DNA of 64,000 bases. Source: JALZVT01 sp039029135. Its GTDB lineage: Bacteria; Pseudomonadota; Gammaproteobacteria; Pseudomonadales; Azotimanducaceae. The stretch's first letter is position 1. Every line of letters starts with the position of its first letter. Below the pieces are notes generated by a model. It was not told where the DNA came from, did no database searches, and saw only the letters and a program-made list of their open reading frames with translations. Both the position numbers and the translations under genes were made by a program. Positions 23,931 through 34,061 of this stretch are shown piece after piece. Location: assembly GCA_039029135.1 (NCBI GenBank), contig JBCCGT010000003.1, forward strand, positions 186,001-250,000, read 5' to 3'.

Positions 23931-26900
23931 CTAGCGCGAGTAGGTTACACCCAGGAAGAAGAAGCGCCCACGCGGACTCGCCGGCCAGGCGCGATCCGTA
24001 GCGAACGGCTTCTTGTTGGTCAGGTTCCGGACGCCGCCGTATATCTGAATGCCTTCCTGCAGCATGTACTCGGCGCTGATGGAGTGGATCCACAGATCGT
24101 CCATCTCTACCGCCGGTCCATACAGCGTATCGGCCGTGTCGATTTCCACGAAGCTGACGAGCTGTTCGCCGAGATACTGCGCGTTCCAGGCCAGCGCGAA
24201 GTTGTCGCGCTCATAGATCGCTCGCAGGCTGCCGGCCCACTCCGGACGATTCACCTCGCCCAGCTCCACGTCCACGTCGCTCAGGTCGGACGGGTTCGTG
24301 AAGAAGTTGATCTCGTCGACCCAGGTTGCCTGCGCGGAAACGCTGATGCGACCCTCGGCGACATCGAAGCCATAGCGCGCGTTGAAATCCATGCCGCTGG
24401 TCTCGATCTCGGCGAAGTTGATGTCCGTCGAGATCAGGAAGTTGAAGCCACCGGCCTGCAGCGACGTCGGATCCGGATTACGGGTGAACAGCGAACAGAA
24501 CGCGTCGTTGAGATTCGCGCCGCGGTAGCAGCCGTCGACGATGTTCTGCGAGGTAACGGCCGCGATGGCATCCTCGATGCTGATATCCCAGTAGTCGACC
24601 GTCAGCGTGAAGTCGGGCAGGAAGCGCGGGTTCAGTACCAGACCGATCGTGTAGGTGTCAGCCGTCTCTTCCTCAAGATTCGGATTGCCGCCCTGCACGC
24701 CCGGGAACGCCGCCGACAGCGGATCGGCGAAGGCGTAGTTACCGGCGCCGTCGAACGGGTCGATGCCGATCGACTGGAAGTCGGCGATGCAGTTGTTGCG
24801 GAAGTTGGCCGCGAGCGCCGGATTGTCCGCCTCGATCGCCGCGATCTGCGCCACGTCACAAGGATCGGCCGGACGGAAAGTCGTGCCAGTCTGCGGACCA
24901 AACAGCTCTGTGATGTTCGGTGCTCGCACTGCTCTGGAGAAGCCGCCGCGGACGCTTAGATCATCGGACGGCGCATAGATTAGATTAGCCTTCCAGGTCG
25001 TCGCGCTACCGATGGTCGAATAGTCTGCCCAGCGCAGCGCGCCCTCGACCGTCAGTTCACGCACGCCGGGTTGATCAGCGAGCAGTGGCAGGCTGACTTC
25101 GACGAACAGGTCGGTGACGTCGTAGTCGCCCTTCTCATTGATGATCGATAGGGACGGCTGGAACAGGAGCGATTCGTTGCCCGAGACGCTGTTCAGCGCC
25201 GTACCCGCCGGGAAGGCGGCATTGGCCGGAATGATACCGCGCTGAAAGTCGTCGAAGCTGGCGTCTGACGACTCGTCGCGATACTCACCACCAAAGACGA
25301 ACGCGACCGGACCGCCAGGCAGTTCGAACCAGCCCTCGGAGGTGCCGCTGACAAAGCCGGTGATCACCAACTGATCGATCTCCAGCTTGGTAAGTGTCGG
25401 GGTCGTGACGAAATTGGTCGCAGCCTCGGTGACGCCCGGCTGACCGGCCCAGATGTTGAGCGGCACACACTGCCCCGCACCCGGTGTGAACGAGAAATAG
25501 CCCTCGTCCCAAGCCGGAATTCCGAACGGCGTGTTCAACGCAGGCGCGGCCGGGTCCACCTCCACGCGACATGCGGGATTACCGCTACCGTCCGTCGTGG
25601 CATCTATAGCAGCGAAGAATCGGTCTACGATGACCGAGTTTGTGGTCGTAACGCTCTCTTCGTAGCGTCCGTAGTTGCCGCTCAGTTCGTATGTCCAACC
25701 GTTGCTGAACTCGCCTTCGATACCCAGGACCGCGCGATAGGTCTCGCGCTCGGTCTCGCGCACGTTGGGGAACAGCAGCGGGTCGATGGTGGTCGCCACG
25801 CCGCCGGTGGCGTCCGCGACCGGGCGAATGAAGTCGGGCAGGAACGGATTGTCTGGCGCCCCGAACAGCAGATCCCAGAACGAGCCCGGGCGGGCGTCGG
25901 TGTCGGTCTCGGCGGTCACATACTTCAGTTCACCGAAGACGCTGGCCGTTTCCGTCAGGTCATAGCGACCCAGCAGATTGACCGTGATTTTCTCGTCCGG
26001 CAGCAGCACATCACCGCGTCGATTCTGGATCGTGTTGAACGAGTCGCCGCCGAAGCCCTGGAAGTTGCCAGAAACGAGGCCGTCCTGTACCGGCCGATAC
26101 TGGCCGTCTTCGGTCACGTTCCAGCAGCCGCCGACGACGCCGAACGACGCGGCGCCGAACACGGAGTTATAGCCGGTGAACGAGTCGAGACAATCCGGCG
26201 TGCCGTTACCGTCCAGATCGATGGGGGTCTCGGGATCGAAGCCCGCGAAAGTGAAGGGGTTGCCGGGGATGATGTAGCCGTAACCCGATGTGAACGGAAA
26301 CGTACGGCCCGGCAGCACGGCCCGCTGCGGCGCGTTCGCGGCCCGGGCGAGCAACTGCACTTCTGCGGTCGTCAGCGACGGCAGGACACCGAACTGAGCC
26401 TCGTAGTCGCTTTGGAACGCATCGATACCCGGAATCGCCAGGCCGTAGTTGGTCAGGCCGGTGTTCGCGAAGTTGTAGAACTGCGCAAGGTTCGGCGTGT
26501 CGTCGCCAATGTCGCCGATCTGGAATCGCAGGTCCGGGTTGACCCAGTCGCGCGCCGATCCAATGAGTGCGCCGTCGCGGCGATCGCTGACCTGCAGACC
26601 GTCGTCCTTGCGGTAGTCCACCGCCACGGTCACATTGCCGCGACCGTCGTTAAAGTTCGTGCCCCAGATACCGGACAGCGTCAGCTGCTGGCCGTCGCCC
26701 TCGTCCGAGATGCCGTAGTTGGCGTCGATCTCAAAGCCTTCGAAGTCATCCTTCAGGATGAAGTTCACCACGCCGGTGACCGCATCGGCCCCGTAAACGG
26801 CGGACGCGCCGCCGGTAAGCACCTCGACCCGATCGATGAGCTTGACCGGGATAGAGCCGACATCGACGGCAGAGGTGCCCTGCACACCGCCGACATGGCG

Positions 26901-27281
26901 TCGACCGTCCACGAGGGTCAGTGTGCGGTCGACGCCCAGACCGCGCAGGTTGAGCACGTTGGCGCCATCCGAAAACACCGCGGCGGCATCGACCGACTGC
27001 TCGGAAGATACCGAGTTCAGGAGTGCCGGCACGTCGTTGATCACGTCGGTGATCGAAAACTCGCCCGACAACTTGATGTCGCGTTCGCCGACCGTCTGCA
27101 CCGGCAGTGCGCCGGTCAGATTGGAGTCGCGCTTCAGGCGCGAACCGGTGACGACGATTTCCTCGATCGACGCTTCGGCGTCTTCCGCCTGGGCGCTCGG
27201 CACCGCGCCGAAAACGGCCAGCGCCAGGATGAGCTGCCAGGCAACGGCGTCCCGTCGCTGGCGCGCGATAAGCTTCAACAT
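23931..27281 (-). CDS. Large TonB-dependent outer-membrane receptor
   Basis: 1116 residues from ATG 27281 (GGGGG Shine-Dalgarno sequence, 5 bases before). A TTG 12 bases upstream is less likely. Signal peptide LILALAVFGAVPSAQA, TonB-box-like EEIVVTGSRL near the mature start, a plug domain (PVQTVGERDIKLSGEFSITDVINDVPALLN ... SDGANVLNLRGLGVDRTLTLVDGRR), and a beta-barrel ending in a typical aromatic C-terminus (GVTYSR). Big extracellular loops with Asn/Gly/Phe-rich segments suggest uptake of a large or hydrophobic ligand. Downstream of an S9 peptidase on the same strand. Ligand unknown, though catabolic neighbours hint at a nutrient substrate, not a siderophore. Confidence 0.94.
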   Translation of the reverse strand: MLKLIARQRRDAVAWQLILALAVFGAVPSAQAEDAEASIEEIVVTGSRLKRDSNLTGALPVQTVGERDIKLSGEFSITDVINDVPALLNSVSSEQSVDAAAVFSDGANVLNLRGLGVDRTLTLVDGRRHVGGVQGTSAVDVGSIPVKLIDRVEVLTGGASAVYGADAVTGVVNFILKDDFEGFEIDANYGISDEGDGQQLTLSGIWGTNFNDGRGNVTVAVDYRKDDGLQVSDRRDGALIGSARDWVNPDLRFQIGDIGDDTPNLAQFYNFANTGLTNYGLAIPGIDAFQSDYEAQFGVLPSLTTAEVQLLARAANAPQRAVLPGRTFPFTSGYGYIIPGNPFTFAGFDPETPIDLDGNGTPDCLDSFTGYNSVFGAASFGVVGGCWNVTEDGQYRPVQDGLVSGNFQGFGGDSFNTIQNRRGDVLLPDEKITVNLLGRYDLTETASVFGELKYVTAETDTDARPGSFWDLLFGAPDNPFLPDFIRPVADATGGVATTIDPLLFPNVRETERETYRAVLGIEGEFSNGWTYELSGNYGRYEESVTTTNSVIVDRFFAAIDATTDGSGNPACRVEVDPAAPALNTPFGIPAWDEGYFSFTPGAGQCVPLNIWAGQPGVTEAATNFVTTPTLTKLEIDQLVITGFVSGTSEGWFELPGGPVAFVFGGEYRDESSDASFDDFQRGIIPANAAFPAGTALNSVSGNESLLFQPSLSIINEKGDYDVTDLFVEVSLPLLADQPGVRELTVEGALRWADYSTIGSATTWKANLIYAPSDDLSVRGGFSRAVRAPNITELFGPQTGTTFRPADPCDVAQIAAIEADNPALAANFRNNCIADFQSIGIDPFDGAGNYAFADPLSAAFPGVQGGNPNLEEETADTYTIGLVLNPRFLPDFTLTVDYWDISIEDAIAAVTSQNIVDGCYRGANLNDAFCSLFTRNPDPTSLQAGGFNFLISTDINFAEIETSGMDFNARYGFDVAEGRISVSAQATWVDEINFFTNPSDLSDVDVELGEVNRPEWAGSLRAIYERDNFALAWNAQYLGEQLVSFVEIDTADTLYGPAVEMDDLWIHSISAEYMLQEGIQIYGGVRNLTNKKPFATDRAWPASPRGRFFFLGVTYSR

Positions 27282-27597
27282 GGTATCCCCCAAATTCTAA
27301 TAATCTCCGCCGGATCGACCGATCTCGACGGACAACGATCCCATAGGGCATCTCGCTGCACCGCACCGGTGCACGGCGCAGCGAAACATCGTTTCTCGTC
27401 CCGTAGACGGGCTTGCAGCAACTTGCTCCGAAAAACAAAGCAACAGTCGCGCCGCTCACCCCCATCGATCTGGCAGGCGAGCGTCGCGAATACAGTCAGG
27501 ACCCGAGATAACGCGCGCTAAGGTTCCACAACCGCCGCATGGCAGTCAACACGCGCGTTGCCCGACAAACGCAGCCGCCTCACGCTGGCCACCGTCC
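27282..27597. other. Non-coding leader of the TonB receptor gene
   Basis: 316 bases between the S9 peptidase stop and the receptor start. On the minus strand an 11-bp hairpin with a 4-base loop (27356-27381) forms with three G-U pairs, pairs that would be mismatches on the other strand, so it may act in the receptor leader RNA. An 8-bp inverted repeat AACGCGCG ... CGCGCGTT lies at 27512-27560. No ORF with coding character is visible. Confidence 0.5.
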
Positions 27598-29694
27598 TCA
27601 GGGGCCGTCGCTCTCCGTCTGAACCTGTATCCCTGCATCCTGAATCCGGTACAGATATTCGCGCAGGAACGCGACCTCGCGGGTCGTGTAGAAGACCCGA
27701 TTGGCGAGCTTGCGCCAGCCGTGGCCCTCGTCGTCGAAGCGAATGTAGGGCGCGGGAACGCCATTGGCGCGCAGCGTGCGCACCATGGTCTCGGTCTCTG
27801 CGATGTCGATGCGTGGATCCCGCGCGCCGTGGGAGTAGAGCACCGGCACCCGAATCTGGTCTGCCTGCCGAACCGGCGATTGCTTGGTGTAGAACGCGCG
27901 CCAGCGAGGCTCGCTGATATCGCCGTACTCGATGCGGTCCGAGGCCTTGAGCGCGGGTGACGCGACCTCAAGCGCCGTCACCCAGTCGGCGACGCCAAAC
28001 AGCGAGACCCCGGCCCGAAAGCGTCCCGGATAGGCCGCCAACACCGCATTGACCGCATAGCCGCCATAGGAACCGCCGAGTACAGCCGCCCGCTGCGCAT
28101 CGATTCGGTCGTCCGCCTCGAAGTGATCCAACATGTCGATCAGATCGCGCACGCTGTCCAGACGCGCCTCCCTGTCATCGAGCTGGGTATAGGTACGACC
28201 GAAACCCGTCGAGCCGCGGACATTGGGTCGAAACACGGCAGCACCCTGCGCGACGTGATACTGGATGACGCCGGAGTACGTGGGCCTCGCCTGTCCAGTC
28301 GGGCCGCCGTGTACAAAGAACAGAACGGGCAGGTTGGCTCCCGCGGCGGCGTCGCGCGGCAGATACAGGAGTCCCTGCAACTCGACGTCATCACGGGCGC
28401 GGATGCGGATGGACTCGGGGCGCACAAAGTTCGACGGTTCGAGTCCCGCAAGCTGCGACGCAAACACCCGCTGCGCGGTTCGGCGCCGCAGATCGAGCGC
28501 GTAGATATCGCCCGGCGTCTCCCAGTTCGTCACTCGCACCAGCGCGCGCGGAGCGTCGCGCGCGCAGTCGATGCCGTAGACGCCATCCGGCAGCAGTGGG
28601 AACTGAAGAGGCCGGTTGCGTCGCAGATCGCGACCGCCGAGACGCGAAAAACCATCTTCGTTGTGCAGCCACAGCAGATAGCGATCGTTGGCACACAGTC
28701 GCATCTCGTGCAGGTCGTGCCCGGCGCTGGCGATCGGGGTCCAGTCCGAGCGCGTGGGCGCGTCCGCAAGCGCCGCAGCCAGCGGCAGGTAGTAGACGGC
28801 GGCGAACTCCTGACCCGCGCTACTCGCAAAGTAGAAACCGCTACTGTCGGCCCGCCACCAGAACCCGCCCCCACTGTGGTCCGCGCGATCGCTGATTTGC
28901 GCCTGACCGGGCACAGACACGGCGTGCAGGTCACCGCTGCCGAGATCGAGCAGGTACAGGTTGTCAGCGTCTTCGCCGACGGATTCGACGACGATCGCGT
29001 AGCGGCCGTCCGGGCTCGGCGCGTCGACAAAGAAGCCATAGCGCCCTTCGAACAGCCGCTCGACGGCGCCGCTATCGACGTTCGCCCTGTAGATGTCGAA
29101 GTCCAGGCCGTTGCGTTCGGTCGATGCGTAGTAGATGTGCCGGCCGTCGGACGAGAAACCGCCCCAGCTACGGAAGCCTTGGTCAGTCGCAGGTAAGAGC
29201 AGCCGCTCGCGCTTGCCATCGGCACTGATCAAGTAGTACGCGGGCCGTTCGTCGCCGTCGTTGTCCGCGCCGTACAGCAGCTGCTTACCGTCCGGCGCCC
29301 AGGTGAAGAAGGTGACGCCGTTGCCGAACGTCAGTTGCCGCGGTACCCCGCCGCTGGCGTCGACCAGCCATAGCTGGCGGGTGCCCGTCACGTCATAGCG
29401 AAACGCGATGGTCGAACCATCGGGCGACAGCTGCGCGCTTGCAGCGCCGCGGGCGAGCAGATAGCGCGCCACGCTTGCCGGTGCTTCACCTGCCAACCCC
29501 ACGTCGAGCGCCACGCGCTGCGGCGTGATCGCGTCGACCACTTCTGGGGCCTCTGCACGTACTACTGCCCCCATCAGTGACAGCGTGGCGACCAGCGTCA
29601 GGAGGACCGCGAGCTGCCGCGTCCGCGCTGGCGCGGCGCGCTGCGACGATTCGCTGCTCAGCAGCGCACTTTCTGGCCGGTCTTTGGTGAACAT
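27598..29694 (-). CDS. S9-family serine peptidase (prolyl oligopeptidase-like)
   Basis: 698 residues. An N-terminal hydrophobic segment (LAVLLTLVATLSLMGAVVRA) is a signal peptide or anchor, then a beta-propeller region (repeated DGxxL/SPDG turns) and a C-terminal alpha/beta hydrolase with catalytic Ser542 (GGSYGGY), Asp626 (HGARDPRID) and His658 (DEGHGW). Likely a periplasmic or membrane-anchored dipeptidyl/acylaminoacyl peptidase. It sits upstream of the large TonB receptor on the same strand, a pairing that suggests peptide uptake or trimming of a peptide-containing ligand. Start ATG 29694. Confidence 0.94.
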   Translation of the reverse strand: MFTKDRPESALLSSESSQRAAPARTRQLAVLLTLVATLSLMGAVVRAEAPEVVDAITPQRVALDVGLAGEAPASVARYLLARGAASAQLSPDGSTIAFRYDVTGTRQLWLVDASGGVPRQLTFGNGVTFFTWAPDGKQLLYGADNDGDERPAYYLISADGKRERLLLPATDQGFRSWGGFSSDGRHIYYASTERNGLDFDIYRANVDSGAVERLFEGRYGFFVDAPSPDGRYAIVVESVGEDADNLYLLDLGSGDLHAVSVPGQAQISDRADHSGGGFWWRADSSGFYFASSAGQEFAAVYYLPLAAALADAPTRSDWTPIASAGHDLHEMRLCANDRYLLWLHNEDGFSRLGGRDLRRNRPLQFPLLPDGVYGIDCARDAPRALVRVTNWETPGDIYALDLRRRTAQRVFASQLAGLEPSNFVRPESIRIRARDDVELQGLLYLPRDAAAGANLPVLFFVHGGPTGQARPTYSGVIQYHVAQGAAVFRPNVRGSTGFGRTYTQLDDREARLDSVRDLIDMLDHFEADDRIDAQRAAVLGGSYGGYAVNAVLAAYPGRFRAGVSLFGVADWVTALEVASPALKASDRIEYGDISEPRWRAFYTKQSPVRQADQIRVPVLYSHGARDPRIDIAETETMVRTLRANGVPAPYIRFDDEGHGWRKLANRVFYTTREVAFLREYLYRIQDAGIQVQTESDGP

Positions 29695-29764
29695 GATGTT
29701 GGGCGTACCCCGCAGAGATGAAGTATGTGTGTTGCTTGTTTAATGCGCCCAGGGCGCTAAACCG

Positions 29765-30202
29765 CTAGTCCGCTGTGATGGTCTGCTCCGGGTTCCCCGG
29801 GCTGCTCGGCAGGCGCTCATCCAGCGGCGCCCATTCTGGCCGCGACGAGGTCCAACAGTTCATCGCCGGCTGCAGCCAGCCGCTATCGTCGAGGCTGCCC
29901 GCCTTGATGAACACCAGACCCGGCGATAGATCCGCGGCGCTCAGCAGCGGCGAACCGCAGCGCGCGCAAAAGTCGCGATGCACGCGCCCACCGCTCAGAC
30001 CGGTCACGGTGTAACGGCGCGGCGAGCCATCGAGCAGCAGCGATGCCTCCGGCACGGCGACCACGGTGGCCCCGCCCGAGCCGGTGGCGCGCTGACAATC
30101 GTTACAGTGGCAGTGGACGGCGAGCGTCGTGGCCGTATCAACCATGCCGGTGTAGCGAATGGCGCCGCACAGGCAGCCGCCTTCGATCGTGCGGCCGCTC
30201 AT
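29765..30202 (-). CDS. GFA-family (glutathione-dependent formaldehyde-activating-like) zinc protein
   Basis: 145 residues from ATG 30202, which overlaps the preceding stop (ATGA). The longer frame would add 34 non-family residues. Zinc ligands: Cys10/Cys12 (CLC), a CHCNDC cluster and CARC. Small GFA-fold proteins bind zinc and glutathione-like adducts, but many members are of unknown function. Third gene of a minus-strand row after two SnoaL-like genes. Confidence 0.85.
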   Translation of the reverse strand: MSGRTIEGGCLCGAIRYTGMVDTATTLAVHCHCNDCQRATGSGGATVVAVPEASLLLDGSPRRYTVTGLSGGRVHRDFCARCGSPLLSAADLSPGLVFIKAGSLDDSGWLQPAMNCWTSSRPEWAPLDERLPSSPGNPEQTITAD

Positions 30203-30627
30203 GGGTTTAGCGGCCGCAGCTCGCGTCCGCGCGACACCAACTCGTGACGCGTCAGGCGCCAACGACCGTCGCGCTTTTGCAGCACCGACTCGTAGCAGGC
30301 CCACAGCGTCAGCGTGTGATCGGCGGGCGACTTCAGGTGGTGCCAGGCCTGCACGTTGCTGGAGGTTCTTGCCGTGTCCCCCTCGATGTCGATCCGCATC
30401 GGGCTGAGCAGATGCTGCGTGGCGACGAAGCCGTCGAGCATCCCCTCGACCTGCGCGACCCAGGCGTCGCCGCCGCGGACCGTCTCGGCGCCGAAGCCAA
30501 CGATCTCCACATCATCGGCGAAACACGCGCGGTACAGCGCCATATCGCGCTCGTCGACGCCGCGCGCATAGTCGAGCATCACGCGCTGAATGGCGACGTG
30601 CTCCGCTGCTGCCTGTGTGTCTGTCAT
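30199..30627 (-). CDS. SnoaL-like/NTF2-fold protein
   Basis: 142 residues from ATG 30627, preceded by GGAGGAGACAGG. The fold is cone-shaped SnoaL/NTF2-like: IQRVMLDYARGVDERDMALYRACFADDVEI, ATQHLLSPMRIDIEGDTA, YESVLQKRDGRWRLTRHEL. Members are isomerases, dehydratases or small-ligand-binding proteins. Located between another SnoaL-like gene upstream and the GFA gene downstream, in one row. Function unknown, likely in the catabolic pathway. Confidence 0.82.
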   Translation of the reverse strand: MTDTQAAAEHVAIQRVMLDYARGVDERDMALYRACFADDVEIVGFGAETVRGGDAWVAQVEGMLDGFVATQHLLSPMRIDIEGDTARTSSNVQAWHHLKSPADHTLTLWACYESVLQKRDGRWRLTRHELVSRGRELRPLNP

Positions 30628-30746
30628 GTCCTGTCTCCTCCTCCCGTTGCGCGGCGACGCGCGGCACCCTCGCAGCACACCCGCCCGTTCGTCCTCGATC
30701 TACCGCCCCCGGCCGCTTGCCCCCGTGTCTGGCTATCGGAACCCGG

Positions 30747-31268
30747 CTAGGGTGCGCGCGGCGGCAATGTGCCTAGCGGCTGCAGATGGTCCGCGCCGCG
30801 ATCCTCCGTACCCTGGCGAAACTGCTCGCCGGGTAGCGCCATCGGCGTCACGAGCTGACTGTGGGTACCCTCATGCACACAGACGCGCGCACTCAGGCGC
30901 CACTCGCCGTTGCGCTTTTCGTAGTCGTCGAGATAGCGCCCCTGCCAAACATCGAGTCGAGGCTCGTCGCGATGCAGCAGGTGCGTGAGATTGTATATCT
31001 CGCCCCGGGCGTGGACGCCATCTGGGGCCAGCTCGATGGCGTGATTCATGATGCGATGGCTGGTCGAGCGGTAGCGTTCGTGCGACACCATGCAGTGCTC
31101 GACAAAGGGATGCGCGGGACCGACATAGACGCCGTGGTCATCGGTGGCGTCTTCCCAGTACGCTGACTTCATCAACGCCTCGTCGAGCCGATCGACGCCG
31201 CGGCAGTAGCGCAGCGCGACGTCCCTGATCTCCTGAATGTCGCTGAGCTGTTGCAGCGTGTAAACCAT
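30747..31268 (-). CDS. SnoaL-like/NTF2-fold protein
   Basis: 173 residues from ATG 31268, with GAGGGGAGGAC upstream. SnoaL-like start (IQEIRDVALRYCRGVDRLDEALMKSAYWEDATDDHG), with His and Asp positions in HPFVEHCM and SHRIMNHAIEL that could form a BaiE or scytalone-dehydratase-like site. The C-terminus (TEDRGADHLQPLGTLPPRAP) is an unusual flexible tail. Leads the minus-strand row ahead of the second SnoaL-like gene. Possibly a dehydratase or isomerase in the pathway. Confidence 0.8.
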   Translation of the reverse strand: MVYTLQQLSDIQEIRDVALRYCRGVDRLDEALMKSAYWEDATDDHGVYVGPAHPFVEHCMVSHERYRSTSHRIMNHAIELAPDGVHARGEIYNLTHLLHRDEPRLDVWQGRYLDDYEKRNGEWRLSARVCVHEGTHSQLVTPMALPGEQFRQGTEDRGADHLQPLGTLPPRAP

Positions 31269-31448
31269 AGCTGTCCTCCCCTCCTGGCGGCCGCCTATCG
31301 ACCTGATTGTGGACTACAAGCCCGCCTCACTCCTAATCCCCCGCACGTCCTCCTCGCAAGCGCGCGAGGACTACTGTCAGCGGACTTGTCCCCCACCCCG
31401 CGGAAACGCGATCATGGCCCCTTCGACTGAGGGGAGGCAGGCGAAACT

Positions 31449-32693
31449 ATGGTCAAGGTCAATCTCTTCGATCCCGCGGTCCAGAGCTGTCCGTACGACG
31501 CCTATCAAACGCTGCGGGACGATGCACCCGCTTACCGCTGTCCGGCGACGGGCATGTATGTCGTGACCCGCTTCGACGATGTGCGGCGGGTGCTGACCGA
31601 TCCGAAGACCTTCAGCAGCCGCACGCAGCGCCTGCGCGCCAGCGCTCGCAACAGTGGTCGCGGCGCCAAGGTCGCGGCGCTGTTCGAGGCCGAGGGCTGG
31701 CTGCCCGGCGCGACGCTCGCGGGACGCGACGATCCAGAGCATCGCGAGATGAGCGCGATGTTCAACGAGGCGTTTCGACCAAAGAAGATCAAGGCGCTGG
31801 ATCCGGAGGTGCGCACCCTGGCCTTCAGTCTGATCGATGACTTTATCGACGCGGGACGCTGCGACTTTGTCAGCGCCTTCGCGATCCCGCTGCCGCTGAT
31901 CATCATCGGCCGGCAGATGGGCGCCGATCCTGACGACATCTGGAAGATCAAGGACTGGACCCACGCTTTCTTTCGCCGCATTTCGATGATGCTGCCGGAA
32001 GACGAAGAACTGGCGACGGTGCGCCAGGAGATCGAGGCACAGCACTATTTTCAGCCCATCTTCGAGCGCCTGCGCGAGCGGCCGAACGACACCCTGCTGT
32101 CGGAGCTCGTCAATAGCGTGATCGAGCAATGGGGTCGCCCGCTAACCGACAACGAGCTGCACGCGGAAATGATGGCCGACACATTTGTCGGCGGCAGCGA
32201 GACCACGACGAACGCGCTCTCTGCCGGGGTTAAGCTGCTGATCGAACAACCCGACGTCTGGGCGCAACTGAAAGGCGATCCGGAAGCGCTGGTGCCGGTC
32301 TTCCTAGAAGAGGTCCTGCGTCTCGAATCCCCCGTGCAGAGTCTGATGCGCATCACAACCTGCGACGTCGAAATCGGCGGTTCGGTGATACCCGCCGACT
32401 CGCTCGTCAACGTTCGCTACGGCGCGGCGAACCGCGACGAGCGGCGTTTCAGCGAGCCCGAGAAGCTGGATCTCGCGCGCGAGCGGGCCGGCGGCCACAT
32501 GGCGTTCGGCTCTGGCGTGCATCACTGTCTGGGGGCGCCGCTTGCGCGCAGAGAGCTGTACTGGAGCTTCTTTGCGCTGACGCAGCGGATCGAGTCGATG
32601 CGCTTTGCAGCAGGCGCTGAATTCGAATATCACCCGCACTATCTGCTGCGTTCGCTGAAACGCCTGGATATCGAATTCGAGCGAGCCGGATAG
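31449..32693 (+). CDS. Cytochrome P450 (second of three)
   Basis: 414 residues from ATG 31449. Motifs: I-helix GGSETT (248-253), ExxR (Glu288-Arg291), heme loop FGSGVHHCLGA with axial Cys360. Soluble, no anchor. It is convergent with the MFS carrier gene. Similar in layout to the first P450 (PLPL region, GRCDF versus GRCEF), so the two are probably paralogues. Needs redox partners encoded elsewhere. Confidence 0.95.
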   Translation: MVKVNLFDPAVQSCPYDAYQTLRDDAPAYRCPATGMYVVTRFDDVRRVLTDPKTFSSRTQRLRASARNSGRGAKVAALFEAEGWLPGATLAGRDDPEHREMSAMFNEAFRPKKIKALDPEVRTLAFSLIDDFIDAGRCDFVSAFAIPLPLIIIGRQMGADPDDIWKIKDWTHAFFRRISMMLPEDEELATVRQEIEAQHYFQPIFERLRERPNDTLLSELVNSVIEQWGRPLTDNELHAEMMADTFVGGSETTTNALSAGVKLLIEQPDVWAQLKGDPEALVPVFLEEVLRLESPVQSLMRITTCDVEIGGSVIPADSLVNVRYGAANRDERRFSEPEKLDLARERAGGHMAFGSGVHHCLGAPLARRELYWSFFALTQRIESMRFAAGAEFEYHPHYLLRSLKRLDIEFERAG

Positions 32694-32716
32694 CGTCAGA
32701 AGCGCGCAAGCGTTGG

Positions 32717-34039
32717 TCAGGTCGCGTACTCGGATTTGAGCCGCTCCACGGCCGCGCGCAGCGGTTTGATGGCGAGCAACAAGGCCGCACACGCGATGCT
32801 GTAGTTCACGGCGGCGAGGCTCGCGAGCGACAGATCGATCGCCGCTTCGCTCTTGAACACATAGTCGTTCATCACGGCTATCACCGAAGGCGCAAACAGG
32901 TACGACAGAAAGCTCACGCAGATCAGATACACCGCAACGAGCTGGCCGCGCATGCGGTTGGGTGCGATCACATAGAGCGCAGCGCTAGACAGCCCGGGTG
33001 GCATCGCCATGCAGAACGTTATGGGTATGATCAGCAGCAGCGCGATCACGCCGCTGTCGATAAGCGGCATGATCACCGCAATCGGCGCCAGCGCGAGCGT
33101 GCCCCAGAAGCACACCCGCATCGGCGCCTCCGGCTGCGACCGAGCCATCAAGCGGCCGGTGACGAAGCCGGCAACGACGCTGCCGAGCACGCCGACAACG
33201 ATCGCGATGACCCCGTAGCTGATGCCGATCTCTGTGCGCGTCCAACCGTGCTTGCGTACAAACAACTCAATGATCCAGGTCAGAAAGGCGAAGCCCTGCA
33301 GAGAAAGGCAGAAGTACGCCAGGAAATGAAAACCGAGATAGCGACGCCGTGACCGGCAGAAGCGCCAGATCTCGGCGAGCGGATAGCTGTCCACACTCGC
33401 GCCTTTGCGCGATGGTTCGCGCAGCGTTAGCGTCACCGCGGCCAATAGCAGCCCCGGCAGGCCGACCAGTATCAGCACCATCTGCCAGGAGTACACCTCT
33501 CCGAACACCGGCAGCACGATGTCTGGCCGCGCCTCCAGGTAGTCGAGCAGTGGGCCACCCACCAGGCTTGCGAGGCCGCTGCCGATGAACGGCGCCGTCG
33601 CGACGATGCCGTAAGCGAGCGGCAGCAGGGATTCTTCGAACAGATCCGCCAACATCGAGTTGGTCGCGGGTCCGAGGCCGGCCTCGCCGATCCCGACGCC
33701 CATGCGGGCCGCGAACAGCTGCACGAAGCTGTTCGCAAAGCCGGCCATAGAAGTCGCGAGGCTCCAGGTGAACACGCAGCCCGCGATCAGATTGCGCCGA
33801 TTGAAACGGTCCGCCCAGCGCGCCAGTGGGAAAGTAGACAGCGAATAGACCAGCGAGAACGCGAGTCCGATGACCAGCGAAATCTCGGTGTCGCTCAGGC
33901 CGCCGAGGTCGCGTTTCACCGGCCCGATCATCACGTTGAGAATCTGCCGATCGATGAACGACAGCGTGGCGAGCAGGGTCAGCAAGACGACCGCCCAGCC
34001 AAACGTCCGGGGCGGTCGCGATGGGTGAGCGTCGATCAC
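32717..34039 (-). CDS. MFS transporter (spinster-like)
   Basis: 440 residues with 12 predicted inner-membrane segments and the MFS signature ADRFNRRNLI between TM2 and TM3, plus FIDRQILNVMIGPVKRDL at the start, typical of the spinster/sphingolipid-transporter-like MFS subgroup. Such carriers in catabolic clusters move aromatic acids or steroid-like substrates. Start ATG 34039. The gene stops 23 bases from the convergent P450 stop, and is downstream of the PNPOx-like gene on the same strand. Confidence 0.93.
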   Translation of the reverse strand: MIDAHPSRPPRTFGWAVVLLTLLATLSFIDRQILNVMIGPVKRDLGGLSDTEISLVIGLAFSLVYSLSTFPLARWADRFNRRNLIAGCVFTWSLATSMAGFANSFVQLFAARMGVGIGEAGLGPATNSMLADLFEESLLPLAYGIVATAPFIGSGLASLVGGPLLDYLEARPDIVLPVFGEVYSWQMVLILVGLPGLLLAAVTLTLREPSRKGASVDSYPLAEIWRFCRSRRRYLGFHFLAYFCLSLQGFAFLTWIIELFVRKHGWTRTEIGISYGVIAIVVGVLGSVVAGFVTGRLMARSQPEAPMRVCFWGTLALAPIAVIMPLIDSGVIALLLIIPITFCMAMPPGLSSAALYVIAPNRMRGQLVAVYLICVSFLSYLFAPSVIAVMNDYVFKSEAAIDLSLASLAAVNYSIACAALLLAIKPLRAAVERLKSEYAT

Positions 34040-34061
34040 GCGCGCGGCGCGAGCGCGTCGC

